Shown here: piece by piece, positions 11,364 to 23,926 of the stretch
Layout of the letters: the number at the start of each line of letters is the position of its first letter
Position numbering within the stretch: the first letter of the stretch is position 1
Source of the DNA: Typhlomys cinereus
Lineage: Eukaryota; Chordata; Mammalia; Rodentia; Platacanthomyidae
DNA length: 64,000 nucleotides
Direction: 5' to 3'
NCBI GenBank assembly: GCA_023101885.1
Contig: JALPQD010000142.1
Coordinates: forward strand, 1,216,125-1,280,124
Notes under the pieces: generated by a model
Seen by the model: only the letters and a program-made list of their open reading frames with translations
Told to the model about the DNA's origin: nothing
Databases searched by the model: none
Translations under genes and position numbers: made by a program

Positions 11364-11609
11364 ATATGAGTTGCTTTTTCTTTTAGTGTAAAAGTGAATT
11401 TTTTTTTTTTGCTTTAGTTTTGCAATGTAATTGAACTTATTCATCTTATTTTATGACTATTGGACTGTGAATCCTAGTGAAGAAAGACTTTCTTACTTCT
11501 GGAAAATTAAAATTTTTCTTCTACATGTTCTTTATCATTAAATATTTGATCTGCTCAGATTTTGTCAGGATAAAAATATGTATTCAATTTTCAAATCATT
11601 TATTTCTCT

Positions 11610-11775
11610 CTTTCTCTTTTTCTGTGCATGTGTGTTGCTCATGTTCCACAGTTTATGTGTCAAGGCCAGAGGAGCTTACAATTATCATCTTTTACCATGA
11701 GGGTTCTGGGGATCAAACTTAGTTTGACAGTCAGTGCCTGTAGCCACTGAGCTGTTTTCAACAGCCCCTAACTTA
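11610..11775 (-). mobile_element. Diverged tRNA-derived (B2-like) SINE
   Basis: The minus strand begins ggggctgttgaaaacagctcagtggc and has a B-box-like gtttgatccccag, then a region typical of B2-like bodies. It is old and has no clear target-site duplication. Confidence 0.5.
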
Positions 11776-12859
11776 TTTTGTATCCAGATTTTTTTTTTGG
11801 TCTTCTTAATGATACTTAAATAATCCATCTTTCTAGATTGGTTCAGACATACAATTTTTATATATGCCAAATTTCCTTGTCTATTTCTTTTTATTATCAG
11901 TCTTTGTATTTTACTTCCTTTATCAGTGTATTCATGTTGATTCTACTGCTTTGTTTAATGAGGTCATCAATAACTACTTGAGTAAGTTTATGCCTCCATT
12001 GCTGAGTCCTTCCTACCCCCTGAGATTTCCTAACAATTCCTACTTGTGAATTTTTACATGTGACTTTCAGAATTAACTCACTCAGTTTCATGAGTAAACA
12101 ACATGATTGGTAGTTTTATTTGGTTCATGCTGAATTTATAAAGTATCTTGAGACTTGGCATGTTTCTGATAGAGTCTTAAATTCTAAAACTGTCTAAGAT
12201 TTGTTAAAATCTATTTTCCACTATTTGTTTTATAATTTTCTTTATAGTTATTGATAATACAAATGAGACTTTTTCTTCCACTATTTCCCATTACATTTGG
12301 TATGTGAAAACTACAAGTTTGCATGTATTAATTTAATGTTCTGATACCTTATTAAATTATCTATTTTTTTCAAGTTGGTTTAGAATGCATATGGCAGATT
12401 GTCATATCCTAGTCTCATCATCAATATATCTTGAGCCCATATATTCTTTTTACATTGTAACGCTGGCATTACTTCATGGAGAAGTGAGTTCTGTGTTCCC
12501 TCTCCTTGAATTTGAACAGGTCTGTGATGAAGAGTGCTGTTATGTAGTATCTGAGAGGTAAACACTAAGAGATAAACTTTTCACTTGAGCCTGCCTGGAC
12601 CCAGCCACTATGTTGTGACAAAGTCAAAATGAAAAGCATGGGAATGACAAAAGACAGTAATGGGATACACAGATAGGAGTGAGGCAAAATATTATATATA
12701 AATACATGTAATATATTAATATATATCTAGAAATGACATAATAAAACTCATTTTTGTATGTCAAGTAAAAGTTAAAATAGCAATAAACATTTGAAAATTC
12801 ATTGTAACTTTTTCATATGAATAAATATGCTAAATAGACCCTCCAATAAAGAAAAAAAA
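11776..12859. other. No gene or repeat recognised
   Basis: AT-rich sequence with short chance ORFs only. I see no splice-framed exon and no repeat I can name. Confidence 0.5.
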
Positions 12860-13085
12860 TGACAAAGTCAACAAGATAGCTTAATAAGTAAGACACCTGC
12901 TCACAAATCTGGTGACGTGAGTTTGTTCCCTGAAAGCCCACATGGTAGAAAAAGAGAACTGACTTCTGAAATTTGTCTTCTACTTTCCACCCATGCCTTG
13001 ACATGCCTATGTTCTCTCTCTTTTCTTTAATAAATAAATAGATAAGTAAATAAACAAGTAAATAGATAATTTTTCAAAAGAAAAA
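12860..13085 (+). mobile_element. Old tRNA-derived SINE
   Basis: A head (caagatagcttaataagtaag) resembles the SINE A box, then gtgagtttgttccctga as a degenerate B box. The body follows, with a (aaataaatag)-type A-rich tail at about 13028-13085. Confidence 0.55.
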
Positions 13086-14029
13086 TAAAAACAATAACAG
13101 GCAGCCGCCTGGGACTAAGTCGAGCAGACACACGGAAACTGCAGCCCTAACTGTGTTTGCAGTCAACAGCCAGCAACAAACACTGGGCAAATGAGCGAGC
13201 CGTCCACATGATAGATTTGCAGATAAAACAAATGCTATTTCATATGAGTACTTGGATGATTTGTTAGTAGGAAAAAGTGACTGGGATAGATTTTATGCAT
13301 GTATATTTGTTGAAAATGTTATCATCAGAAAAATCATGATTATTTTACTTTCTTCACTTTTTAAGTTATAAGTTTAAGATCTTTCTCTCATCATGGTTAT
13401 GGGTTAAGGACAACCTATTTATTCAGTGTGTTTCTACAAAATCCAATAGAGATCATCAGTGTGCTTCCTTCCTAATGGTGGCATATGCATGGTTCAATTT
13501 CATTTTAGAGGGGCTGTCCTGGCATGTCTCACCAGACCACTGGAGGATCGCAGGTAACTTCACAAACATGGATGAGCTCTGATTATTATTTTTTTTATTT
13601 TGAAAGAGCCATTTGTCATTTTGCATTGACATGCATATGCCTTCCTAGATACTGAGGGTGCTTTCTTCATCCTCCAAGGAGTATGATATCATCACTGTAA
13701 TGGAAGCTTGATGTCACACCAAAGATTACACAATCAAGGTCACTGATACACAGACATAATTGAAATAGCCTTAAGAAAGAAAGATAGTGAAGGCATGCCT
13801 TGCTTTAATAGCTTCATACCACATATCAAGACTTGTATTGATTTGCTCTGGCAGAGCAGATCTTCTTCCGGAACAATTCATGTTAAGTGGAGCATTCATC
13901 AATCTATGAAAGTTTGTAACTCATCATCCTTCCCCAAAGTCTGTCTGCATTTTGTACTGAGGAAGTGGTCATTGACCAGGACTTGTGCAACAAAATATCA
14001 CAGTGTGAAGCTTTAAGCATCACTTGCTT
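13086..14029. other. No gene recognised
   Basis: Contains a small CpG-containing patch at 13100-13200, otherwise AT-rich. No frame or repeat stands out. Confidence 0.45.
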
Positions 14030-14330
14030 TTTATCACAGTTCTGGAGGCTGAAAGCCCAAGACCAAGGCGTCAGCAGGTCCTTGGCTGGTAGCTCCTCCC
14101 CAGGTCCTTCCTCTATGAATCCCTAGTGTGTCCAAATTTCTATGGCTTATACAGATACTGATCAGATTGAATTAGGGACTCCTTAATGGTCTCATTTTAA
14201 ATTAATCATCTTTTGAAGCTGCTATCTCCAAATATGGTTATACTCAGAGGTCCTGCAGGTTAAGGTTTCAATATATGAATTTTAGGGACCGTAATTCTAG
14301 TTCTAACATGGTTCAAGTGGGTAAGTTAAA
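14030..14330 (+). repeat. Ancient interspersed repeat, family not named
   Basis: The run ttctggaggctgaaagccc ... aaggcgtcagcaggtcc ... tttcaatatatgaatttta matches in order a common ancient mammalian repeat whose copies begin with 'cacagttctggaggct'. I recall the pattern but cannot assign the family safely. Confidence 0.4.
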
Positions 14331-15679
14331 TGGAGTCCTAATGGTAGCCTCCGATTCTGGATCCTTCTGGTCTGTGATAACTGCACTATTAATAAACAGC
14401 AGTTATCCCAAAGTCATACTCATCCCTTGCTTTTCTTTTTTGGCTGATTTCTGCACCATCCTTCCTAATTACTAGTTGCAACTCCATGAGACAGGGAAAA
14501 GATATAAAGATGCTTTTAAATGCCTTCTCTGTGTCTGCTAGTCAAGCTTCCCAAAATGGGATGTATTATAGAAATGAGGTCATTATCAGGGCCTTGGGTC
14601 TGAATTGTAAAAACCTTGTTTCTTTTTTAAAAATCACTTCCAGATGTAATTTGCCCTCTTCTTTGCACTCTTTCAGAATTAATTCACTTTTTGTGTGTTT
14701 TTCAATATAGAGGATAAAGTTGTGCTTTCTTTTGAGAGCTGGTCTTTTCCTCTCAATACATGAATTAAATAAACTCTTTTAGGTTCATTGATAACAATAT
14801 GCTTGGCTGGAATTCTTTCATAGTATATTGTGCTGCTCTACATTTTCTACGTAAGTACAGTAATCAGCTGAAGTTTTCTTCACATTTTCTGAAGCTTCAG
14901 ATTTTGTGGTATTTTATTAAACACTTTAATAAAATAACATAGTAAAGTGAGACATATGTTCTGTAAGGTCTAAACACATTTACTATTAAAGCATTTTACT
15001 GTGGTTTATCAATAAATGAGTTCAGCAAGAGCTTCTTAGAAATTGACTCTCTTCAAATCAGTATTGAACTCTTTCCAGTAGTCAGTGGAGATGATTTGGT
15101 TCACTTATGAGGAAAGAGAAATAAGAGCATTCGTGCACATGCTTTTATGTGAGAGTAGGTTTCTCACATTTCTTCAATCATGTTATCAATTAAAATTAAG
15201 AGATAAGTTTATGACATGATTTTATATCACTTGTTAATCTATCTTCACATGTAACATATTTTCAATAATTATGGCCAAGATTTTATAAAGTAACTATTTT
15301 TAAAAAGTATTCCTTCTGGAATTATGAAACAACATACCACCTTCCAATTCTGATTCTTAAATTAAGGTCATTTTCACTGCATATTACCCAAACCTACTAG
15401 CCTTCTTTCTTCCACTGAGAAAACCTTCCCATCCATTTTCCCTTCTACTTTCATGTGTCTGCGTGTATGTCCCACTGAATTTCACCAGGGTTGTCTGCAT
15501 TAGCTTGTGTCTGGGCACTGACTGATAATTTATCAGTTAATAAACCACCTTTAAAATCAGAAAATGGTGGGAAAGAACCAGGCACAGTCAACCCATTATC
15601 AATAGGCAGGTGACAGAAATCAAATAAGAAGAGAGACACCAGTGTTGTTGGGATTTGAGGATGAACCATGCAGACATCA
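14331..15679. other. Intergenic sequence downstream of AIG1
   Basis: No exon, RNA gene or clear repeat is visible. Short ORFs here lack supporting context. Confidence 0.45.
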
Positions 15680-16315
15680 GGTTTGCACTGTGTGGTCTTT
15701 ATTAAAGTTAAGGTTTGTATGTAAGAAGAGTTTCACAAGACTAAATTGAGAGATCCAAACACACTCAAGAGTTTTGACTAAACTGATGTCATCATTAACA
15801 TTGCACATTTGATTTGAGGCCATAGTGACTGTATTGCCACGAGAGCCATCTATGCTATTTTTTCTGGCGTCTACACTGTGGCCTAGGGTCATCATTCCAG
15901 CCACCTTTAGCACTAAATACATGAATTCCTTGATGCACTTGTGTCCCAATAACTTTATCACATTCCTCCACAAGAAACGTAGTAAAGATTTATTTTTCCT
16001 TGATTAAATGGAATTACCTCTGCAGAAATAAAAATCAAATGTCCAACTTTAGTTTTAAAATTTGAAAATGGAAAAAAAAGATGTCATCAATAATGAATTT
16101 GGAGGATTTCTTTAGAACAACAAAGGCTGGTTATTTTGCAAAGCAACCTTTCCTCTTTTTTTGCACATATTTGTACAGAAAAAGTGTTGTCCCTTGGGAT
16201 CAGGGAGATGGGCTGATCTATAGTTTCCTTTGAAGCTCTCTGTCCCTCTGCCAATGCCCAGGGCAAAGAGAATTCAATGGCAGTTCCATTCTGCTCCTCC
16301 CTTTGGACTTGGATC
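15680..16315 (-). other. AIG1: Probable AIG1 3'UTR
   Basis: This runs from the AIG1 stop codon (16318-16316) to the first plausible polyadenylation signal, AATAAA at 15703-15698 on the minus strand. It is largely free of recognisable repeats, unlike its surroundings. An AATAAA nearer the stop (about 15990) could give a shorter form. The 3' limit is inferred, not observed. Confidence 0.6.
15698..15703 (-). terminator. Candidate AIG1 polyadenylation signal AATAAA
   Basis: A canonical hexamer on the AIG1 strand, about 615 bases after the stop codon. Cleavage would be expected 10-30 bases further on, near 15670-15690. Confidence 0.55.
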
Positions 16316-16353
16316 TCATTCCAGCTTAGGCTTCTCTTTGTCTTCTTCCATAC
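16316..16353 (-). CDS. AIG1: AIG1 last coding exon
   Basis: After a good acceptor (pyrimidine-rich tgtgtgtttccag ending at 16354) the exon starts GT, completing a Ser codon begun by the exon at 22625, and then reads MEEDKEKPKLE and a TGA. This matches the charged cytosolic tail of AIG1, which ends KEKPKLE. AIG1 is a multipass membrane hydrolase of fatty-acid esters of hydroxy fatty acids. Its known catalytic Thr and His lie in earlier exons not found in this window. An ORF-only view would extend this frame upstream through intron; the splice junction argues against that. Confidence 0.93.
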
Positions 16354-16845
16354 CTGGAAACACACACAAAGCACTGCTTGAGTAGATGCCACAGCTGCTC
16401 ACAGAGACTCTCACCTCCCCATCATCCCTTGGATTCCTCCCAGCTTTTTTTCTCCTGCCTAAGAAGAAAAGCCTTTCCCAGAGTTTTCCAGAAACAACCC
16501 CAATGACTTCTTTCCCCACCCTTTCCCTGAATCAGGACACTGTGGCACCTCTACGACAGAGCCAGCTCCTCTAGATCCTGGGACCGAGGTCTCAGTGACA
16601 AGCTGATTCCTGACTCAGGGGTTAGCATGGAGCCTCCAGCCAGACCATGCCTTAACCAGCTAGCAAGGGGAGCCGTGCAGCCAATGTACTCATATCGCTC
16701 CATTTATATTTTACATTAATTGTGTCCATTTCTTTAGCATTAACCAGTATTTTGTATTTCCAAAATCTGAGGAGTTGCTTGAAGTATCTTTTTAAGTCTC
16801 ATAAGACATCAATAGCTAGAACTTTCATATACTTAACTTTTTTCC

Positions 16846-16915
16846 ATATTGGGGTTCAAATCTATAGCCTCACACATGCTAAATAAGCACTTTACCCCCA
16901 CACTATACCCTTGGC
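16846..16915 (-). mobile_element. ID-type SINE fragment
   Basis: The antisense reads like a degenerate ID element: attggggttcaaatctatag, then cacacatgctaaataagcac, then accccc. ID elements are rodent SINEs derived from a tRNA-Ala/BC1-type RNA. Confidence 0.55.
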
Positions 16916-17194
16916 CCTATACCCATGTGTACCAAAACCCAAGTTATTTCCATAGTAAACAAGGAGAGGCAAACTTTTCCTCTTACAGAACTAGACTCTT
17001 CTGGGCCAATAAGTTTTTTGCCTTTTGTCTGTAATGATTAGTCACTGATGTTTACTTTCTCCACAATGAACATGTTTGAGCTATTCTCATGAATTTTAGG
17101 TAAATTTGGCCTTGTGATCTGCTTCTGTTTTCTTTTGCTTCTACAGAAACATTTTTATAACCTCACCAAATTCTTAGAGACTTTTTGTGTGTTT

Positions 17195-17320
17195 ATTTCA
17201 AAAGGAAGGAGGTACTCTATGGAAGAAGGAGGGGGCATGAGGCAAGGTATTATAGGGTGAAAATGACACAAATTCACTGTATTCATATATGAAACTAAGA
17301 AAAAATTACAGCATAAAACA
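17195..17320 (+). mobile_element. Old rodent LINE-1 3' end fragment
   Basis: A purine-rich run (gaaggagggggcatgagg) is followed by a caaattcactgtattcatatatgaaac-type tail. The same order appears at 21330-21465. Confidence 0.45.
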
Positions 17321-17795
17321 ATTCAAAGTGCTGAACTGCAGGTCTTACATTATTACATTTCTAGCTGAGAAGAGGGACCTTAATTATTTTGTACCCAATG
17401 ATAGCTATTCCCTTGTCCTTCATGCTCACAATAGAAGTTCAATTAGTCTTTTTTGGGTAATAAACAAGATCCACAGAGATGACCTTTGAAAGTTAGAGTA
17501 GCAATGAAAGAAATATAGGGCCTAACAATGCAGTAAACTATAAGCTCAACTCCACACTGTTTATAGTTATAGGGATTACATTAAGAAACTCCCATCCCCA
17601 CCACTCTCACTCAACTACTCATATAGGTTTCACGGGGTTCTGGGGGAAGCAGTGGGATTTGTGTAAATGCTCTGATGAAGTGTTCTTTGGGATTTGGTCT
17701 TCACACTAAGGAACTAGCTGAAATCTATAATACTGATTCCAAAGTACTTGGCATATAACGTAAGAAGAAAAACATCACACTGAAGAAGGGCATCT

Positions 17796-17800
<5 letters not shown>

Positions 17801-17860
<60 letters not shown>
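17801..17860. repeat. (GA)n microsatellite, 60 bp
   Basis: Uninterrupted GA dinucleotides within the AIG1 last intron. They create Leu-Ser ORFs on the minus strand that are not genes. Confidence 0.98.
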
Positions 17861-17863
<3 letters not shown>

Positions 17864-18519
17864 GATACATCTTTATTATTGGGTAGATAACCACAGCCAA
17901 GCAAGAAACATAACACAGGTTATAAACTTGAATCTTTCTTCTGTCCATGTTCTCTCTCCCAATGAGAATTTTTTCTCTTAAAGGCTGTTTGTTCTGCTGA
18001 TCATGTGACATGGTGAAATAGTGGTGTTTGCACAAGCAGACGTGGAGAAAGAAAGGTGGAACCTAGCTGCTTCTGTTTGGCATCTGTGAGTTACAAGGCA
18101 AAAACTACACAGCTCAAGATAATGTTTGGAAGAACTGAAAGTATTTCCACACAACAAAGAAATCTACCACAAAGCTGAGGCAGGGTGACTCTGTGGAATG
18201 TAGCGGCCAAGAGGGGCTGACAGTGAGGGAGGTAGACACATATTCCAGGCAGGAAGAGGGGCCCGCCGGACAGTGGTCTGACAGAGAAAGCCTGGTGTGC
18301 CTGTGTGTGAAGCAATGCCGATGGGCTGCAGAAGGATATGTTTCTGTACACAGAGGTCTAACTCTAACCTCCCCTTCTCCTTCTTGCTTGGTCTTTGTCC
18401 CTATTCTGACCTCAGACTTTCACTCTTGTGTCCTCCCACTTGTAAAATTTGTTTCCGAGGAGGACAAGTCACCTCAGTCAGATGCACTGGGGTTAGACTA
18501 GATTCTTAGGCCAAGGACA

Positions 18520-19500
18520 GGAGTGCTTTGGGTTGTGGTGGGATGAATTGTATTTCTGCCCTATCCCATTCATTTGCTGAAGTCCTGAGCCTCACTACCT
18601 ATGAATGTGAGGAATGCCCAGGGTAGACAGGGCCAGTTCCCTAAAGAAAGGCGTCCTCTGACTCATGATCTTCTTAATCACCTCAGCAGAAGCCAGCAGG
18701 AGGCTTTACCATTCCAGGAGACTTGAGAAGGACCCTCATCTCAGACTACGTGGACCTTCTTCAATTGCAGGTGAGCTCAGTACTATTTTTCAGTAGAAAC
18801 TCTGTCTAGCCTGGACTTCGGCACTCAGAGATATGGGAAATGAGGGACAAGTGACTATAATGCCCAGGCTCTGGCCTCTCCTTGGTTCCAAAAAGCCCAA
18901 CCCACAGCAGGATTGGAGGGTGGAGCTTTCTTTGAGGTTGGAAGACAGGGCCACTGCCTCTCCCTGTGAGCCCCAAGGGATGCAGCATCCAGCCAAAGAG
19001 GATTAGTCTCAAGGTTACAGTAAAAGGCATTTTTTTTTTTTTCATACTGGCTTTCAGATTGGCTTGAGAACCACAGTCTCTTTATTTCTTGCCATCTCTC
19101 TCTTTCTGACAGGGACTGCTGATTCTATGCCTGCCCGCCACAGTATTGTAGAAACAGTTATCTGTTGTCTGCTTTCCTAGGTTCACATGGAACTAGTGAA
19201 CGATTCAGCTTCTGGGTGAATCATGCTCCTATCTCACCCAGACTTGATTTGTATCAAATTTAAGGTGAGATATTTGGGTTGAAAAAGTGATGTCAGGAAG
19301 ACCATTGGGATGGGGCAAATTCATTTTGCATGCATAAAAAACACAAAGTTTGTGTGAGGAGAGGGTGGCACATTACAGACTGAATTATGTAACCCCCCAA
19401 TAAAAAAATGCTGACTTCTTAATTCCCAGTTGGGGTCTTTACAATGTTAATAAGATGTCATTAGTGTGAATCTCATTAAATATGACTGATACTCCCCTAA
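18520..19500. repeat. Ancient repeat fragments in the AIG1 intron
   Basis: gggatgaattgtatttctgc ... catttgctgaagtcctgagc (about 18540-18600) and gactgaattatgtaaccccc (about 19378) resemble the start of a common ancient mammalian LTR or DNA repeat. The remainder is not recognised. Confidence 0.3.
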
Positions 19501-20142
19501 GGGAATGTTGCTGTTTGCCTGCATGCTGCTGCTAAATTCAACCAAAGAATATTGTGGGGACAAGGGCTCTTATTTCTTCGTTACAGTTGATGGAACAACT
19601 TGGCAGGAGAACTCATACCAACACCAGGAGCAGAGGGAACTGGTCACATCATAGCCACAGGGATTGCTGAGAGAGGGGCAAACTTCACTTGCCAGACAAC
19701 AAGATTGCCAAAGTACGCCGAAGAATCGCTCACTTCCTGAACCAACTTCCTCCAGTTTATCCCCCTGCCCAGGGAGTGGTCCCACCCACCATGGGCTGGG
19801 CCTCCCATGTCAGTCAGATGTCTCCTGTCGGTTCCCTCAAGGGCTTGTCTTGACTACTAACTTCACAAATGTGCCCAGAGCTCAGCTTTCAAGTTGGCAT
19901 CCACACATCTAACTAGTGCAGGCAGAAAGTTCACCGATGTGAGCATCAAGATGAGCAATCACCAGCCCAGGAACAGACGACGAGCAGGGCTTTCCCTCTC
20001 TGCTCTCACGAGGAAACAATCCTGCCAGCACCTTGGTTTTGTGCTTCTGGCTTCTGCCTATGCCAGTCACTAGATTTCTACTGTGTTATAGTAGCTTACA
20101 TGAACTTACACTGCTCCCCTAAAATCACCTTGATTCATTGTA

Positions 20143-20593
20143 ATTTTATTATTATTATTAACAGGTACACCGTTCCCCTCCTTTTCTCCACCTCCCCACA
20201 TCCGCCTGTTCCCCCCCTCCCTTTTCCCCTCCCTCCCCATTCCCCAGTGCCTCCCCCCCCACCAATCCCCGGACCATCCTTTACTGTGCATGCCAAACTC
20301 TCCTCTGGGTCCTCCTCTCCCATGAGGTGCAAGGACCCAGGGGCATTTCCCAGAACCCTTTCCTGTGTTCCCCTTAAGCTTAGGAACACTACGGTGACTG
20401 TCAGTCCCTAGCCTCCAAGGAGCCTAGTGCCTTTAGTCCATGCTAGACTTTGTGGGGTCAATAATGTGTTGGTCATTGTGCAGGTCATGCAAAGTCCTAT
20501 TATGATTGCTTCGGCCCTAACTTGTGTGGAGTATCTTGCATATCATTACTCTTCCCATCCTTGTGCTCTTACAATCAGGGCATATAGGCTACC
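20143..20593 (-). mobile_element. 5'-truncated young LINE-1 (3'UTR only)
   Basis: Closely similar to the 3'UTR at 4085-4480, with the same G-rich tract on the minus strand. It ends in a (TAA)n-type tail (taataataataat) and is flanked by tgattcattgta at 20131-20142 and 20594-20605. It is a short, dead insertion in the AIG1 last intron, in the same orientation as the gene. Confidence 0.9.
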
Positions 20594-21129
20594 TGATTCA
20601 TTGTATTTTTAAAAAGAGCAGAGGCTCTTTGTTTCCTGGCAGGTGAGTCTGTTGTGTTGTTTTATGAGCTAGGTGAGTGATTCTGAAGGAAGCCTGAGCT
20701 CTCCCAAGTCTGGGAGATGTTCAGATAGTTCCCTAGAAATAACTTTGGTCAGAAGACTCTGGTTCTGCCAGCAACTATTTCCACAGGTCATTCAAGATCA
20801 GCCTTGATAAGAGAAAAAGTGGGTAGTTCCTAATCTTTTTTTCCCCTTCCAGTTGTAAGATTCTGTAATCATGTGATTTTTATCCTGAAGTTGTGGCATA
20901 AACAAGTCAAGGAAGTTGAGTCATTGAAAACCAGTATGGAATAAAGGAAAGGTGCTTAAATGCAGTAATTCTTGATGGATTTTCCAGTAAGTGGTGTGAG
21001 ATAACAAGTATTTTGCTGTGTATTCTACAGTATTCAACAAATACATGCACACACACTGTACACATTGATTTTAATCAAACTCAACTGCTAACACAGTCAG
21101 CAAACTAAAGTGACTGAGTGAAGGGCCTC

Positions 21130-21465
21130 ATAAGAATTAAAGAAACCCAAACCAAGAGACCGCATGCCTCCCTGAGAGACTGGTGAGAGGTAATGCTAGT
21201 GGGGGGAAGGTAAGATGCTTTCTTCAATGGTACACCTATGGATTCATGCGCCAGCAAGTGTTCAAGTACATGTCATCAGAGGCAATGCAGGTGAAACTCA
21301 GTGGGCCACACATGTAAAAAGTCACTAAAATAGAAGGGACTCTAGCAGGGAGCGGGGAAGAGGGATTGTGATCCGAAGAAGAATGGGATGGGATTTGGAA
21401 TTAAGGTGTGCAAATTTCATAAACTCATTATATTCATGTGTGAAACACTAAAAAAAAACTAAAAG
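21130..21465 (+). mobile_element. Old rodent LINE-1 3' end
   Basis: A purine-rich plus strand (gagcggggaagaggg, then gaagaagaatgggatggg) is followed by a 'cataaactcattatattcatgtgtgaaac' type end and an A-rich tail. This is the same layout as 17195-17320. The 5' limit is uncertain. Confidence 0.5.
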
Positions 21466-22440
21466 AGAGCTCACCACTTCCATCAAACAGAGGGGACATT
21501 ATTAAAAGATTAATTTCTGATTCTCAAAGCCATGGCTTGACTGGAATAAAACATCTAGAACATAGTTTTCCTGATAAATCAAAAGTTGTTGAGAAAAGAA
21601 CCCCTCAAGTAGCTGGGGTCATTGAGCACCAATTGTTACCTTGACTCATTTAGTCTCAGAAGAGCCACACAAAAAACCAGCCCGATGCAATGACTATTCA
21701 ATCTCTGTCCTTTATTTTAGACTGATAGATTGAGCTCCCTCCTGCACAGTGACCGGCACTGAACCAGGGACTCAATGTTTGCAGGGCAGATTCGGTCTAT
21801 CATGATGGATCGTGTCTCAGACGACGTCCAGAGTACTCTAAGATCTCCACACCATCCTTTGGCTGCTGTGCCACGTAGGGTTCAGATCACTACGTGCCTG
21901 CGCTCTTGCCTGTCCATCTTCCAGTGTAAGAGACATCTTACGTATGCATTTGGGATATACGATTATGTGGCTTGTTGAAATGGAGGCTCTGCCAGGAATG
22001 GAAACAGGAGAGAATTAAATCACAGGTCAAGAGAGAGTTTGAGCCATGGAGCATGCCCTTGATTAGCGGCATCTCCTTGCGACCTTCACCTTGTGCGGAG
22101 GGCTGCCACCCTGCTATGCAGGGCTGTGCAGTCAGATCCCTTAGAGACTACTGTGTGCATGTGTGACGATCACACAAAAGTGGAGATTGGTGGCTTTTCA
22201 TGAGTGTGTTTGGCTACATTTAGTAACTGACTATTTAATTTGGGGTTTTTTCGCTCAGGCAGCATGCTTTTAATCATAGCACATTTTGCTATTTTTTTTC
22301 TGTTAACACTATTTTTTCCCTATAAAGTTTTATAGGCTTGCTTCTTTTCTCTTTAGATTTGGATGTTTTACTACCTGACAAGACTGTGTGAGTAGTAAGC
22401 CTTTCATACAAAGTTGCTAGCACCTCCTAAATTAATAGCA

Positions 22441-22502
22441 ATATATATATATTTATATATAAATATTTAAATATATATGATAATATATATTATATATATA
22501 TT
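22441..22502. repeat. AT-rich (TATA)n low-complexity tract
   Basis: Imperfect TA repeats directly downstream of the AIG1 exon donor side, about 120 bases from the exon. Confidence 0.9.
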
Positions 22503-22624
22503 TCGGAAGAGAACCTGTGCAACCAATGGAAGAAGAGGGAGGCTGCATGGGATTTTCCCTCGGCTTCTGCAGCTGCTCTTGCAGGACGTGGGACTCTGGT
22601 TGCATGCTCCCCTGTGGTACTTAC

Positions 22625-22788
22625 TTCTCTGTGTATCCCAGATGTAGCTATTCAGCACTTCTCCCAACACATACAGGAAGTTCATCAGGACAGTGGTGGA
22701 CCCAAAGAAGATGATCCTGGCTCCCGAGCCGATGTGTTCCAGGAAGGGGTACACCCACATGCCGGTGACGTGATGTATCCAGCACACC
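22625..22788 (-). CDS. AIG1: AIG1 penultimate coding exon
   Basis: This exon of 164 bases (1 + 54 codons + 1) reads [15 protein letters not shown] at its start and N-S-Y-I-W-D-T-Q-R at its end, with a hydrophobic stretch ([20 protein letters not shown]) between. This is the last membrane segment of AIG1. The acceptor is catggcag|G at 22789 and the donor A|GTAAGT at 22624. The split codon joins AG+A... of this exon with GT of the last exon to give Arg-Ser in frame. The conserved frame and splice sites show a living gene rather than a retrocopy. Upstream exons, including those with the catalytic residues, are not in view. Confidence 0.96.
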
Positions 22789-23919
22789 CTGCCATGAAAG
22801 TGGAAAGAGACAAAGGCATCAAAGTTGCTGTGATATAAACGCAGGATTTCTGTATATTCCACAACCAGCCTGTTAGCAACTTCTTGACATCTGGGAAAGC
22901 ATCTTGTGTAATTCTAGAACAGTGGCCACAACCAAACTATCAACACTGGTACATCGTTCCTAATGAAACTATTGACTTCCTTCAGATTTTCCAAAATTTC
23001 CACTAATTTCTTTTCTCCAGAACCTTACACAACATTCAGGGACACACATCCTTAGAGGTCTCTGGGCTCATATCAGGGGTCTCCTTGTCTTTAATGACAC
23101 TTGAAAAGATTCGGTCAGGTATTTGAAACCACCTGATGATTCAATATTGTTATACAACCCTTTACATCTCTTCTTTACACAGTGGATCAAGGTAGCATTA
23201 GGCAATCACCTGGTAATAAAACCCAGGTGGGCATGTGCCAGGTTTCTTGCCATAGTGTCTTTCAAGAAGACTCAAACATTAACGCCTGTGCTGCAGGCAT
23301 TTTGCAAACCCGCAACAACAATCATCCTGCGTGTCTGATGTTTGGATCCTTCATTCATTTCATTTCTCCCTACTTTCCATACTTACTAATAATCATTCTG
23401 CTTGTATCTGGGAGATATTTTTGGCTTGGTGGGAATAAGAACATCATTAATTGTCACAGCTTTCCAAAGTTTGAGAGCAAATACTTGTCTCATTGTCCTG
23501 GACCGGATCTTACTGTTATTTACTGCTTTCTGTATTATCCCAGGTTCATTCCTTCAGCAAATATTGACAGTTTTGGAGTGCAAATAAGGTACAAATAGCT
23601 CCATGACATTAGAAAGGAAGGTTACTTTTTATACTGAACATTTGGAAACATCTTCCTATTATCTGGCTTTATCCTTTAAGCACATGGCTACACCTGAGTC
23701 AGGAGACCTGAGGAGATCTACTGCAGAGCTAGCATTATCAATGTGGGTAAACTCCCAATACTCATATCTATGAAAATCCCTTCTGGTGGCACTGAAACCA
23801 TATCGCTTTCTGAATGTATAGATATAAATCTAAAATCACTTATGTATGTATATACTTCTATTTGTGAACATGTACAACACAACAGTTCTATTAAAATTAT
23901 GTGGCATAGAACCCTATTG
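22789..23919 (-). other. AIG1: AIG1 intron, start of the upstream part
   Basis: Inferred intron. No repeat is named and no second exon was seen. The ORFs at 23182-23598 have no splice support. Confidence 0.6.
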
Positions 23920-23926
23920 ATATATA

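Larger units (their letters stand above)
16354..22624 (-). other. AIG1: AIG1 last intron
   Basis: This 6.3-kb intron has donor A|GTAAGT at 22624 and acceptor CCAG| at 16354. It contains an ID fragment, old L1 3' ends, a GA microsatellite, a young L1 3' fragment and AT-rich repeats. The stretches 17321-17800, 17861-18519, 19500-20130 and 21466-22440 show nothing further that I recognise. Confidence 0.9.

Noticed and set aside
16087..16392. 101-codon minus-strand ORF overlapping the AIG1 end
   Set aside because: It is in another frame than the AIG1 tail and runs into the 3'UTR.
17725..18035. ORFs rich in Leu-Ser on the minus strand
   Set aside because: They are translations of the (GA)n microsatellite at 17801-17860.
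22467..22862. 131-codon minus-strand ORF taken as a whole gene
   Set aside because: Only 22625-22788 is coding; the rest reads intron through the splice sites.
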